DNA from: JAKVCB01 sp963578605
GTDB taxonomy: Bacteria > Planctomycetota > Planctomycetia > Pirellulales > Lacipirellulaceae
Assembly (NCBI GenBank): GCA_963578605.1
Contig: CAUZEA010000064.1
Location: forward strand, 1-33,190
Length of the DNA: 33,190 nucleotides
Direction of reading: 5' to 3'
In this document: piece after piece, positions 16,050-24,242 of the stretch
Position numbering within the stretch: position 1 is the stretch's first letter
Layout: the number at the start of each line of letters is the position of its first letter
Notes under the pieces: generated by a model
Seen by the model: the letters and a program-made list of their open reading frames with translations, nothing else
Told to the model about the DNA's origin: nothing
The model's database searches: none
Position numbers and translations under genes: made by a program

Positions 16050-17330
16050 ATGCAAAACCAACCTGACTGGCAACGCGACGGTGCCCGCCACGTGTGGATG
16101 CCTTACACCCAGATGAAAACGGCTGGCGTCCCTTGGCCCGTCGTGGCTACCGACGGGGTTTATGTGACCCTCGCTTCGGGTGAGCGGCTCATCGATGGAG
16201 TGGCCTCGTGGTGGACCACCTGCCACGGCTACAACCACCCGCACATTATCGCCGCCATCGAGCGGCAACTCAAAATTATGCCGCATATCATGTTTGGCGG
16301 CATCCACCATGAACCAGCCTTGCGGCTGGCCAAACGGCTGAGCCAGCTGTTGCCCGGTGACTTGAACCATGTCTTCTTTGCCGACTCGGGTTCCGTCTCG
16401 GTCGAAGTTGCCCTGAAGATGGCGGTGCAGTATTGGTTGAACCAGGGCCAGGTTGGTCGCAGCCGGTTCATCTCTTTCGAAAATGCCTACCACGGCGATA
16501 CCAGCGGTGCGATGTCGGTCTGTGATCCGGATAACAGTATGCACGCTCATTTCAAGGGGTTTTTGCTGGAGCAGTATCCGCACAAGATTCCCCGCAGCGA
16601 AACTGATCGCAAAGCTTTTCAGAAATTCGTCGCCGAGCGGGTCGACAGGCTGGCCGGCGCGATTATCGAACCGCTTATCCAGGGCGCCGGCGGGATGCGA
16701 TTTCACGACCCTGAATCGCTCAGCATGATTCGGCAGGTCTGTGACCAGCATGGGCTCTTGTTGATTGCCGATGAAATCGCGACCGGGTTTGGTCGGACTG
16801 GCACTATGTTCGCGTGCGAACAGGCAAACGTGGTCCCCGATATCATGTGCATCGGGAAAGCGCTTACAGGCGGTGCCATTGGTATGGCGGCAGCCGTTGC
16901 TACAACTCGTGTGTTCGAGGCCTTTCTGGCAGATGATGCGTCTAGCGCGCTGATGCACGGGCCCACGTTCATGGCCAATCCGCTGGCCTGTGCAGCCGCC
17001 GGGGCGTCGCTCGACCTTTTTGAAACAGAGCCACGGCTGGCTCAGGTCAAGAAAATCGAGATGATTCTTCGCCAAGGGCTCGCCCCGTGCCGCGACCTGC
17101 CAGGGATTGTCGATGTGCGGGTCAAAGGGGCTGTGGGCGTCGTTCAACTCCAACGGCTTGAGCACCGGGAAAAATTGATGGAAAAGTATCGGCGGTTGGG
17201 TGTCCTCATTCGACCCACCAAGGACGTGGTCTACCTTACGCCGCCCCTGGTGATCTCTGAAAACCAACTCAAAATGCTTTGCTCCACCCTGGTTTCGGGG
17301 CTGCAGGACTGGTCCGCTGGCGATCGGTAA
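16050..17330 (+). CDS. bioA: Adenosylmethionine-8-amino-7-oxononanoate aminotransferase
   Basis: BioA converts 8-amino-7-oxononanoate to 7,8-diaminononanoate using S-adenosylmethionine as amino donor and PLP as cofactor (EC 2.6.1.62). It uses the product of BioF, whose gene is about 6.4 kb upstream. The N-terminal 'HVWMPYTQMK' and 'DGVASWWTTCHGYNHP' are diagnostic of BioA within class-III aminotransferases. Further marks are 'FADSGSVSVEVALKMAVQYW', 'AYHGDTSGAMSVCD', 'LLIADEIATGFGRTG' and the PLP lysine K270 in 'CIGKALTGG', then 'HGPTFMANPLACAAA'. It is 426 aa from ATG 16050 (a TTG precedes it directly), the normal length. bioB and bioD are not in this window. It is separated from bioF by unrelated genes, so the two are unlikely to share a transcript. 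Confidence 0.95.
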   Translation: MQNQPDWQRDGARHVWMPYTQMKTAGVPWPVVATDGVYVTLASGERLIDGVASWWTTCHGYNHPHIIAAIERQLKIMPHIMFGGIHHEPALRLAKRLSQLLPGDLNHVFFADSGSVSVEVALKMAVQYWLNQGQVGRSRFISFENAYHGDTSGAMSVCDPDNSMHAHFKGFLLEQYPHKIPRSETDRKAFQKFVAERVDRLAGAIIEPLIQGAGGMRFHDPESLSMIRQVCDQHGLLLIADEIATGFGRTGTMFACEQANVVPDIMCIGKALTGGAIGMAAAVATTRVFEAFLADDASSALMHGPTFMANPLACAAAGASLDLFETEPRLAQVKKIEMILRQGLAPCRDLPGIVDVRVKGAVGVVQLQRLEHREKLMEKYRRLGVLIRPTKDVVYLTPPLVISENQLKMLCSTLVSGLQDWSAGDR

Positions 17331-17473
17331 TAACGTGGAAGTTGAAATTTGGAGCCGGGACCCCCATTTTCGACCGCCAAAATGTCCGCTAGACTGGTGG
17401 GTTTGTTGCGGTAACTACTTGACAGGCAATAGGTTTCGCACGCACCGTACGATTTGAACTCACTGGGCAACTT

Positions 17474-18898
17474 ATGTCGCTGCACTCACAGATTGTTGTT
17501 TTGGGGGGTGGCCCGGGAGGGTATGCCGCCGCCTTCCTCGCCGCGGATTTGGGAATGGAAGTTACACTGGTCGAAGCCGATTCGCGACTTGGTGGAACCT
17601 GCTTGCTGCGTGGCTGCATCCCGTCCAAGGCACTGTTGCATGTGGCCAAGGTGGTAAGCGAGGCAGGGGAAATGGCCAACTGGGGCGTCGACTTCCCCAA
17701 ACCCAAGATTAATATCGATAAGACCCGTGCCCAAAAAGAAACCGTGATCGAGACCCTCTCCGAGGGACTGGCCCAATTGGCCAAACGCCGTAAAGTCCGC
17801 CGTATCCACGCCCGAGGAGTCTTCGTCGATTCGCAAACCCTGCAGCTCGAAGGTGGCGATCCGGACAGTTACGACGCCGAGCGGATCACGTTCGACCATT
17901 GCATCCTGGCAACCGGCTCCGTGCCAGCCATGCCCAAAATGTTCGCCATCGACTCCCCACGAGTGTTCGATTCCACAGGTGCTTTGGCCCTGGAAGATCT
18001 TCCCGAGTCGCTGCTGGTAATTGGCGGCGGATACATCGGCCTGGAGATGGGCACAGTCTACTCGGAACTCGGCTCGCAAGTTTCGGTCGTTGAGTTGACA
18101 GAAGGCCTTTTACCCGGCGCCGATCGCGACCTTGTCAAACCACTCGAAAAGCGGATTCGCCAACGGTTTGCCAATGTCCATCTCGGCACCAAGGTCACCA
18201 GTTTGAAAGATACTGGCGAAAAAGTCGATGTGCAAATGGAAGGCCCCGAACTCAACGGCAGCTACCAATATGATCGGGTTTTGATCTCCATTGGGCGCCG
18301 CCCCGTTTCTTCAGGACTTGGCCTGGAAAATACCGGCGTTAAAATCAACGATCGCGGATTTGTGGTCATCAACGATCGGCAGCAAACCGATGACCCGCAT
18401 ATCATGGCTATTGGGGATGTGGCCGGAGAACCAATGCTCGCCCACAAAGCATCCCATGAAGGTAAGGTAGCGGCCGAGGTGCTCGCCGGTGAGCCAGCCG
18501 CCTTCGACGCGGCTGCAATACCGGCGGTTGTCTTTACCGATCCTGAAATTGCCTGGGCAGGTCTCACGCAGGAAGCAGCAAAACGTGAAAACTGCGAAGT
18601 TGCTGTTGCTGTCTATCCGTGGCAAGCCAGTGGACGCGCTATCGCCATCGGCCGGACCGACGGGATGACCAAGTGGCTCATTGATCCAGCCACCGACCGG
18701 CTCCTGGGCTGTGGCATTGTCGGTGCCGGTGCCGGGGAACTGATCGCCGAAGCGGTTGTCGCCATCGAAATGGGTTGTTCGGCGCGCGACCTGGCCGATT
18801 CGATCCATCCACATCCGACCATGAGCGAAACAGTGGCCTTTGCCGGAGAAGTGCATCTCGGGTTGGCAACCGAAATCTACAAACCAAAGCGGAAATGA
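17474..18898 (+). CDS. lpd: Dihydrolipoamide dehydrogenase (E3)
   Basis: E3 re-oxidises the dihydrolipoyl groups of E2 with NAD+ through FAD and a redox-active disulfide (EC 1.8.1.4). Seen here: the FAD-binding 'VVLGGGPGGYAAAFLAADLG' (about 8-27), the disulfide 'GGTCLLRGCIPSKAL' with C43 and C48, a second Rossmann motif 'LVIGGGYIGLEMG' (about 178-190), 'IMAIGDVAGEPMLAHKASHEG' and the C-terminal 'HPHPTMSE' that supplies the catalytic His-Glu. It is 474 aa, the usual size. It is the first gene of a cluster lpd-aceE-aceF, so it almost certainly serves pyruvate dehydrogenase and may also serve other 2-oxoacid complexes. A TTGACA box lies at 17419-17424 ahead of it, but no good -10 was found at normal spacing. 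Confidence 0.96.
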   Translation: MSLHSQIVVLGGGPGGYAAAFLAADLGMEVTLVEADSRLGGTCLLRGCIPSKALLHVAKVVSEAGEMANWGVDFPKPKINIDKTRAQKETVIETLSEGLAQLAKRRKVRRIHARGVFVDSQTLQLEGGDPDSYDAERITFDHCILATGSVPAMPKMFAIDSPRVFDSTGALALEDLPESLLVIGGGYIGLEMGTVYSELGSQVSVVELTEGLLPGADRDLVKPLEKRIRQRFANVHLGTKVTSLKDTGEKVDVQMEGPELNGSYQYDRVLISIGRRPVSSGLGLENTGVKINDRGFVVINDRQQTDDPHIMAIGDVAGEPMLAHKASHEGKVAAEVLAGEPAAFDAAAIPAVVFTDPEIAWAGLTQEAAKRENCEVAVAVYPWQASGRAIAIGRTDGMTKWLIDPATDRLLGCGIVGAGAGELIAEAVVAIEMGCSARDLADSIHPHPTMSETVAFAGEVHLGLATEIYKPKRK

Positions 18899-18999
18899 AA
18901 GCCAACACAAGACGGTTCGGATAGCAAATCAGAGCCAACACCCAGCCAGATGAAACACCAAACCGACCCTTCTTGATCGGTGTCACAGGAACCATCCTT

Positions 19000-21699
19000 A
19001 TGGCCAACGCTGACAAAACCAATTCGCCGATTGTCAACGACGCCGATTCCAACGAAACGGAGGAATGGCTCGAATCACTCGACTATGTGCTGGAAAGTAA
19101 AGGCCCTGAACGCGTCAAGCAGCTTTTGACGGTGCTCGAAGAGTCGGCGGTTCGCAATGGTGTGGAACTCCCTTTCACGGCTACCACGCCCTATGTCAAT
19201 ACGATTCCTCGGGACAAACAACCCCCTTATCCAGGCAATCGGGAATTGGAACGGCGGATCAAGAGCTTTGTACGGTGGAACGCCATGGCCATGGTCACCC
19301 GGGCCAACCGCGATCATGCCGGAATCGGGGGGCATATCTCAACATTCGCCTCGTCGGCTACCTTGTGTGAAGTGGCCATCAATCACTTCATCCGCGGTCG
19401 CGGTGAAAGTGGTTACGATGGCGATCAGGTCTACTTCCAGGGACACGCGTCCCCGGGAATGTACGCCCGGGCATATCTGGAAGGACGCCTCACCAAGGAA
19501 AACCTGATCAACTTCCGACGAGAATTAACCCCCGAAGGAGGCCTCTCCTCCTATCCCCATCCATGGTTGATGCCTGATTTCTGGGAATTCCCCACCGTCT
19601 CGATGGGCCTCGCACCCATCATGGCCATTTACCAGGCTCGCTTCAACGAATACCTCCGCGACCGATCGATCCTCGATACCTCGCAAAAACGCGTTTGGGT
19701 CTTTTTGGGTGACGGCGAATGTGACGAACCCGAAACCCTCGGTGCAATCACGCTGGCCGCCCGCGAACGTCTCGACAACCTGATTTTCGTGATCAATTGC
19801 AACCTGCAGCGACTGGATGGACCGGTTCGAGGGAACGGAAAAATCATCCAGGAGCTCGAAGGGGCGTTCCGCGGAGCCGGCTGGAATGTCATCAAAGTGA
19901 TCTGGGGAGACGACTGGGATCCGCTGCTGGAGCAGGATAAACGGGGAGTGCTAGCCGCCCGCATGATGGAAGTTGTCGACGGACAGTATCAGAAATACGT
20001 CGTTTCCCATGGCGACTATATCCGCGAACATTTCTTCGGCAAACATCCCGAACTGCTCGATCTGGTCAAAAACTACTCCGACGAGAAACTGCAAAAAATG
20101 CGCCGGGGAGGACACGACCCGGAGAAAGTTTTCGCTGCCTATCAAGCGGCCATGGACTGCAAAGGTAAACCTTCGGTGGTCATCGCCAAAACGATCAAAG
20201 GCTATGGGTTGGGCGAGGGAGGTGAAGGCCGCAACATGACCCACAACCAAAAGAAACTCAACGAAGACGAACTGCGTGAATTCCGCACACGTTTCGGCAT
20301 TCCGATCTCCGATGAACGTGTCGCTGGTGCACCCTTCTACAAACCGCCTGAAGACAGTCCTGAAATGCAATACCTGCGTGAGCGTCGCGAGGCCCTCGGC
20401 GGCTACGTGCCCGCGCGGACATCGAAGCACGTCCGGATGAAAGTTCCTCGCCTCGCGGATTACAAGAAAACGATGGCGAAGCTGGTCAGTCATGGCGAAG
20501 GCAAAGAAATGTCGACCACGATGGGCTTTGTTCGCTTGCTCAGCGATCTCTTGCGCGACAAGGAGATCGGCAAATTTATCGTACCGATCGTTCCCGACGA
20601 GTCCCGCACCTTTGGCATGGAAGGCCTCTTCCGCCAGGTCGGCATTTATGCCCACCAGGGTCAACTTTACGAACCGGTCGACTCCGATCAAATCGCTTTC
20701 TACAAAGAAGCCCGGGATGGGCAGTTGATCGAAGAAGGGATCACCGAAGCTGGTTCCATGGCATCGTTCAATGCGGCTGGTACCGCCTACTCGTCGCACG
20801 GTGTGAATATGATCCCGATGTTTATTTACTACTCCATGTTCGGCTTTCAGCGAATCGGTGATTTGATCTGGGCTGCTGCCGACATGCGGGCCAAGGGCTT
20901 CATGCTCGGTGGCACCGCCGGCCGAACCACCCTCAATGGCGAAGGTTTGCAACACCAAGACGGGCATAGCCTGATCAACGCAATTGCTTTCCCGACGGTG
21001 CGGGCCTACGACGCCGCATTCGCCTACGAAACGGCCGTGATCGTCTTCGATGGGCTTAAACGGATGTACGAAGACGGTGAAACAGCCATCTATTACATCA
21101 CGCTCGAAAACGAAAACTACCACATGCCCGAAATGCCCGCCGGCTGCGAAAAAGGTATTATTCGAGGCATGTATAAACTGGCAACCGTCGACACCGACGG
21201 TCCCCACCGCGTGCAACTTTTTGGTTCCGGGGCAATCTTGCGCGAAGTGTCTCGAGCCCAAGGTCTGCTCGCTGAAAAATTCCAGATCTCCAGTGATGTG
21301 TGGAGCGTTACCAGTTGGACAGAACTTCGTCGCGACGCAGGCGAATGCCAACGGTGGAATATGCTCAACCCATTGGCACCACCGCGCGTCTCTTACCTCG
21401 AAGAACAACTCGAAGGGGTCGAGGGGCCCTGCGTTGCGGCAAGCGACTACCTCCGCTGCCTGCCTGAGCAAATCAGTCCTTGGATCCCGGGCGGACTGTT
21501 GACTCTCGGTACCGATGGGATGGGCCGCAGCGAAACCCGCGAAGCACTGCGCCGCCATTTCGAAGTTGATGCCGAATGCGTCGCGCTGGCTGCTCTCCAC
21601 CAACTCAGCCAACAAGGACAAGTCGACAAAAAAACCGTCGCCAAGGCAATCAAAACACTGAATATCGACCCAGAAAAACCGTCGCCGCTGTTCGCCTGA
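19000..21699 (+). CDS. aceE: Pyruvate dehydrogenase E1 component, homodimeric type
   Basis: E1 decarboxylates pyruvate with thiamine diphosphate and acetylates the lipoyl group of E2 (EC 1.2.4.1). The 899-aa single chain is the homodimeric AceE type, not the alpha/beta type. The thiamine-diphosphate motif runs from GDG (237-239, 'LGDGECDEPE') to NCN (about 266-268, 'VINCNLQRLDG'). Other AceE marks are 'HISTFASSATLCEVAINHF', 'YFQGHASPGMYARAYLEGR' and 'TIKGYGLGEGGEGRNMTHNQ'; the pyrimidine and C-terminal domains are intact. ATG 19000 is chosen, with AGGAA 8 nt upstream; a TTG at 18973 is less likely. It lies 101 bp after lpd and 66 bp before aceF. The stop codon sits inside a 13-bp tandem duplication (21688-21713). 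Confidence 0.97.
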   Translation: MANADKTNSPIVNDADSNETEEWLESLDYVLESKGPERVKQLLTVLEESAVRNGVELPFTATTPYVNTIPRDKQPPYPGNRELERRIKSFVRWNAMAMVTRANRDHAGIGGHISTFASSATLCEVAINHFIRGRGESGYDGDQVYFQGHASPGMYARAYLEGRLTKENLINFRRELTPEGGLSSYPHPWLMPDFWEFPTVSMGLAPIMAIYQARFNEYLRDRSILDTSQKRVWVFLGDGECDEPETLGAITLAARERLDNLIFVINCNLQRLDGPVRGNGKIIQELEGAFRGAGWNVIKVIWGDDWDPLLEQDKRGVLAARMMEVVDGQYQKYVVSHGDYIREHFFGKHPELLDLVKNYSDEKLQKMRRGGHDPEKVFAAYQAAMDCKGKPSVVIAKTIKGYGLGEGGEGRNMTHNQKKLNEDELREFRTRFGIPISDERVAGAPFYKPPEDSPEMQYLRERREALGGYVPARTSKHVRMKVPRLADYKKTMAKLVSHGEGKEMSTTMGFVRLLSDLLRDKEIGKFIVPIVPDESRTFGMEGLFRQVGIYAHQGQLYEPVDSDQIAFYKEARDGQLIEEGITEAGSMASFNAAGTAYSSHGVNMIPMFIYYSMFGFQRIGDLIWAAADMRAKGFMLGGTAGRTTLNGEGLQHQDGHSLINAIAFPTVRAYDAAFAYETAVIVFDGLKRMYEDGETAIYYITLENENYHMPEMPAGCEKGIIRGMYKLATVDTDGPHRVQLFGSGAILREVSRAQGLLAEKFQISSDVWSVTSWTELRRDAGECQRWNMLNPLAPPRVSYLEEQLEGVEGPCVAASDYLRCLPEQISPWIPGGLLTLGTDGMGRSETREALRRHFEVDAECVALAALHQLSQQGQVDKKTVAKAIKTLNIDPEKPSPLFA

Positions 21700-21713
21700 A
21701 CTGTTCGCCTGAA
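21688..21713. repeat. 13-bp tandem duplication over the aceE stop codon
   Basis: CTGTTCGCCTGAA is present twice in a row (21688-21700 and 21701-21713), perfectly. Copy 1 contains the aceE stop TGA at 21697-21699; copy 2 repeats the coding end in another frame. Confidence 0.9.
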
Positions 21714-21765
21714 CTGCCTGTGGCCGGTCACTCCATTTTCCAAGTTTTACCCCTGGTTCGCTGCT

Positions 21766-23118
21766 ATGACAAACCAAATTACGCTGCCCCATTTGGGAGA
21801 GAATATCGAGTCGGGTGACGTCCTCGCGATCATGGTCAGTGTGGGAGATCTCATTGAGGTCGAGCAAGATCTGATCGAAGTCGAAACCGATAAGGCCACC
21901 ATGCCCGTTCCCAGCCCCGAAGCAGGCAAAGTCGCCAAGATTCTCGTTGCCGAAGGAGATACCATCACCGTCGGCTCACCCCTGCTTGAACTCGAGCCCG
22001 CTGCCACGCCCGCTGCGGCCGATAGTTCTGAAGACACGCCAAGTTCAGCAGCTCCCGCGCCGGCAGCGGCTCCAGCACCCGCTGCAGCGCTAGCGCCTGC
22101 CGCACCGCCAGCAGCTTCCGCGCCGTTGGCTTCCGCACCGCCGGTGGTTCCCGCAGCAGCATCCGTGCCACCACCGGCTGTTGACGAACCAACCGAAGCC
22201 GCCAGCGACCTTCACCTGGCCGCAGCCGCAAGTCCGGCAATCCGTCGCCTGGCCAGGAAACTTGGTGTCGATCTTCGCCGTGTTCACCCTACTGGAGAAA
22301 GTGACCGAATTACCGCCGACGATGTGCAGGCTTACGTCCGTTCGGCAAATCAGCAGGCAGCAACCGCAGCACCGGCCGGTATTACGCCACCGGGAATCCT
22401 GGAATCGGATGGTCAAGGGGCCGTTCGTGTCGAAAAAATGTCGCGATTACGGCAAACCATTGCCCGTAATATGTTCAAGTCTTATTCGACAATCCCACAA
22501 CTCACCAATTTCGACGACGTCGACGTATCGGCCCTGGAAGCCATGCGGCAACAAAGTAAAGCCGACTACGCTGCCCAAGGACTTAAACTCACCGCGATGC
22601 CTTTCTTGATTAAGGCCATTTCCTCGTCGTTGCGGTTACACCCGATTGTGAACGCCTCGGTTGACACTGAAAACAATCAAATCATTTACAAGGAATATGT
22701 AAACATCGGAATTGCCGTCGACACACAGCGGGGCCTCATTGTGCCGGTAATGCGCGACTCCGATAGACTCACGATTTCGCAAATTACCCATGAACTCGCC
22801 CGACTCACCGAAATGGCTCACTTGGGAAGTTTCGCCGTGGAGGACTTGCGTGGGGGTACTTTCACTGTAAGCAACCTGGGCTCCGTGGGCGGAACCTACT
22901 CGACCCCAATCATCAACCCGCCAGAAGTCGCCGTCCTCCTGGTCGGTCGCAGCCGGGAATTGCCAATGTATGTCGATGGTGAAATCCAACCACGTTTAAT
23001 GATGCCCCTTTCGTTGACTTACGACCATCGTGTCGTCGACGGCGCTGCAGCAGCGCGATTCCTGAACGAAGTCAAAGGCTTTCTGGCAGCTCCCGGCCGA
23101 CTGCTCCTCGCCCCCTAG
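21766..23118 (+). CDS. aceF: Dihydrolipoamide acetyltransferase (E2) of pyruvate dehydrogenase
   Basis: E2 is the core of the complex: it accepts the acetyl group on lipoyl-lysine and transfers it to CoA (EC 2.3.1.12). One lipoyl domain occupies residues 1-80, with lipoylated K43 in 'EVETDKATMPVPSPEAG'. A flexible Ala/Pro linker follows (about 85-150), then a peripheral-subunit-binding domain (about 153-192, 'SPAIRRLARKLGVDLRRVHP') and the catalytic domain (about 215-450) ending with the active-site 'DHRVVDG' (H421, D425). A single lipoyl domain contrasts with three in E. coli AceF. It is 450 aa. It is the last gene of the lpd-aceE-aceF cluster and converges with the M50 protease gene. A second 2-oxoacid E2 is unlikely given the neighbours. 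Confidence 0.96.
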   Translation: MTNQITLPHLGENIESGDVLAIMVSVGDLIEVEQDLIEVETDKATMPVPSPEAGKVAKILVAEGDTITVGSPLLELEPAATPAAADSSEDTPSSAAPAPAAAPAPAAALAPAAPPAASAPLASAPPVVPAAASVPPPAVDEPTEAASDLHLAAAASPAIRRLARKLGVDLRRVHPTGESDRITADDVQAYVRSANQQAATAAPAGITPPGILESDGQGAVRVEKMSRLRQTIARNMFKSYSTIPQLTNFDDVDVSALEAMRQQSKADYAAQGLKLTAMPFLIKAISSSLRLHPIVNASVDTENNQIIYKEYVNIGIAVDTQRGLIVPVMRDSDRLTISQITHELARLTEMAHLGSFAVEDLRGGTFTVSNLGSVGGTYSTPIINPPEVAVLLVGRSRELPMYVDGEIQPRLMMPLSLTYDHRVVDGAAAARFLNEVKGFLAAPGRLLLAP

Positions 23119-23159
23119 GTGGGCCCGCCGCTGAGGGTCGGCTCAACAACCCCTCCGAA

Positions 23160-23175
23160 CGGGATCGACATCCCG
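23160..23175. terminator. Hairpin between convergent aceF and M50 protease genes
   Basis: A perfect 6-bp stem CGGGAT-CGAC-ATCCCG lies between the two stop codons, abutting the stop of the minus-strand gene. The position suits a bidirectional terminator, but there is no T-run on either side. Confidence 0.4.
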
Positions 23176-24147
23176 CTACTGCTTCAATCCCAGGAGTGGA
23201 AAACACAATACGGGAATCGCCAGCGAAGCCACTCCGATCAGCCAGCGGACGTTGTCTAATTCGACGCTGTCGTCAGAGGTTGGGGGATGATGGATCCCCA
23301 TCAGAATCACCAGAATCAACATCGGTGTCCAAATCGCTGCCTGGTCCAAATACATCACGACGTAAATGATTGCGACGATCAGAAAGGCCCGGGCTAACTT
23401 GTGCGCATCGCGGCCAAAGAGTGCGTAGATCGTATGCCCACCGTCGAGCTGGCTGATTGGCAACATGTTCAAACCCGTAATGAGCATTCCCACCCAACCT
23501 GCCATGAAAAACGCATTGAGCTGTGACACGGCGACCCAGGCCGATCGACCCGCCCATTCAGGGTGAATCCATTCAATCATCCAGCGGACCACGATGGGGT
23601 TATATAATTGAATATCACCCGCACGCGGGGGAACCCCCAGCTCGAGCTGTTGGATACCGAAATAGAGCACGGGAACGGCGACCGCCAGCCCCGCCAAGGG
23701 ACCAGCAATCCCAATATCGAATATCTGCTTCCGGTTGGCCCGCATTCCGTCCATGCTGATGACCGCCCCCATCGTCCCGATCAAGCTGAATGGCACCGGT
23801 ATGCAAAGCGGATAGCTAGCCGGGATTTGGTAGCGCAGCGTTTGCAAAAAGTGACCCATTTCGTGGGTCAGAAGAATGGCCAACACGGCCCCCATGTAGA
23901 TCAGTCCCTGTTTCCAATTCAGCTGTATGACGTGTCCCATTTGGGCATACGTCTGCTGGTCCTGCGGTCTCCAATCCGCCGCGCCCACGTAAAACGTCGA
24001 CAGACACGTGGCGACGAACAATGCAATCGGCAAGATCGTCCGTCGCCGCAGTTGTCGGGGCATCCCCAAGTCAGAAGTTCGAAGTTCCGGATATCTGGCG
24101 ACCTCAGAATCCCTCATCGGGCGGTCAGGAGTTGGTACAGAATCCAT
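23176..24147 (-). CDS. Site-2-protease-type (M50) membrane metalloprotease
   Basis: A polytopic membrane protein with the zinc-binding HExxH motif as HEMGH (residues 95-99) inside a hydrophobic helix, and the second M50 motif 'NMLPISQLDGGH' (227-238) that supplies the Asp ligand. Also present are 'PFSLIGTMGAVISM' and 'DIGIAGPLAGL', typical of the group. Members cleave membrane-bound regulators or signal remnants within the bilayer. No PDZ domain is visible, so it resembles the compact EGY1/S2P-like or FtsH-associated 'M50 family' proteins rather than RseP. The frame opens further upstream to 24300, but ATG 24147 is taken because the extra 51 residues overlap spacer DNA and look non-coding. 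It is 323 aa. It lies about 95 bp downstream of the HDOD gene on the same strand. Confidence 0.9.
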   Translation of the reverse strand: MDSVPTPDRPMRDSEVARYPELRTSDLGMPRQLRRRTILPIALFVATCLSTFYVGAADWRPQDQQTYAQMGHVIQLNWKQGLIYMGAVLAILLTHEMGHFLQTLRYQIPASYPLCIPVPFSLIGTMGAVISMDGMRANRKQIFDIGIAGPLAGLAVAVPVLYFGIQQLELGVPPRAGDIQLYNPIVVRWMIEWIHPEWAGRSAWVAVSQLNAFFMAGWVGMLITGLNMLPISQLDGGHTIYALFGRDAHKLARAFLIVAIIYVVMYLDQAAIWTPMLILVILMGIHHPPTSDDSVELDNVRWLIGVASLAIPVLCFPLLGLKQ

Positions 24148-24242
24148 CCTCAGATCATAGCAGAAGGCCTTCCCCTGGGGGAATGCGGAATGACGGTTCC
24201 CAGCCGTGACCCCAGGGTCCCGACTCCCGCTCCCCCCGCGCA

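Noticed and set aside
19951..21867. 638-aa minus-strand open frame
   Set aside because: Lies wholly antisense to aceE, which has clear homology. The long antisense frame results from codon bias. Same for 15885-17267 opposite bioA.
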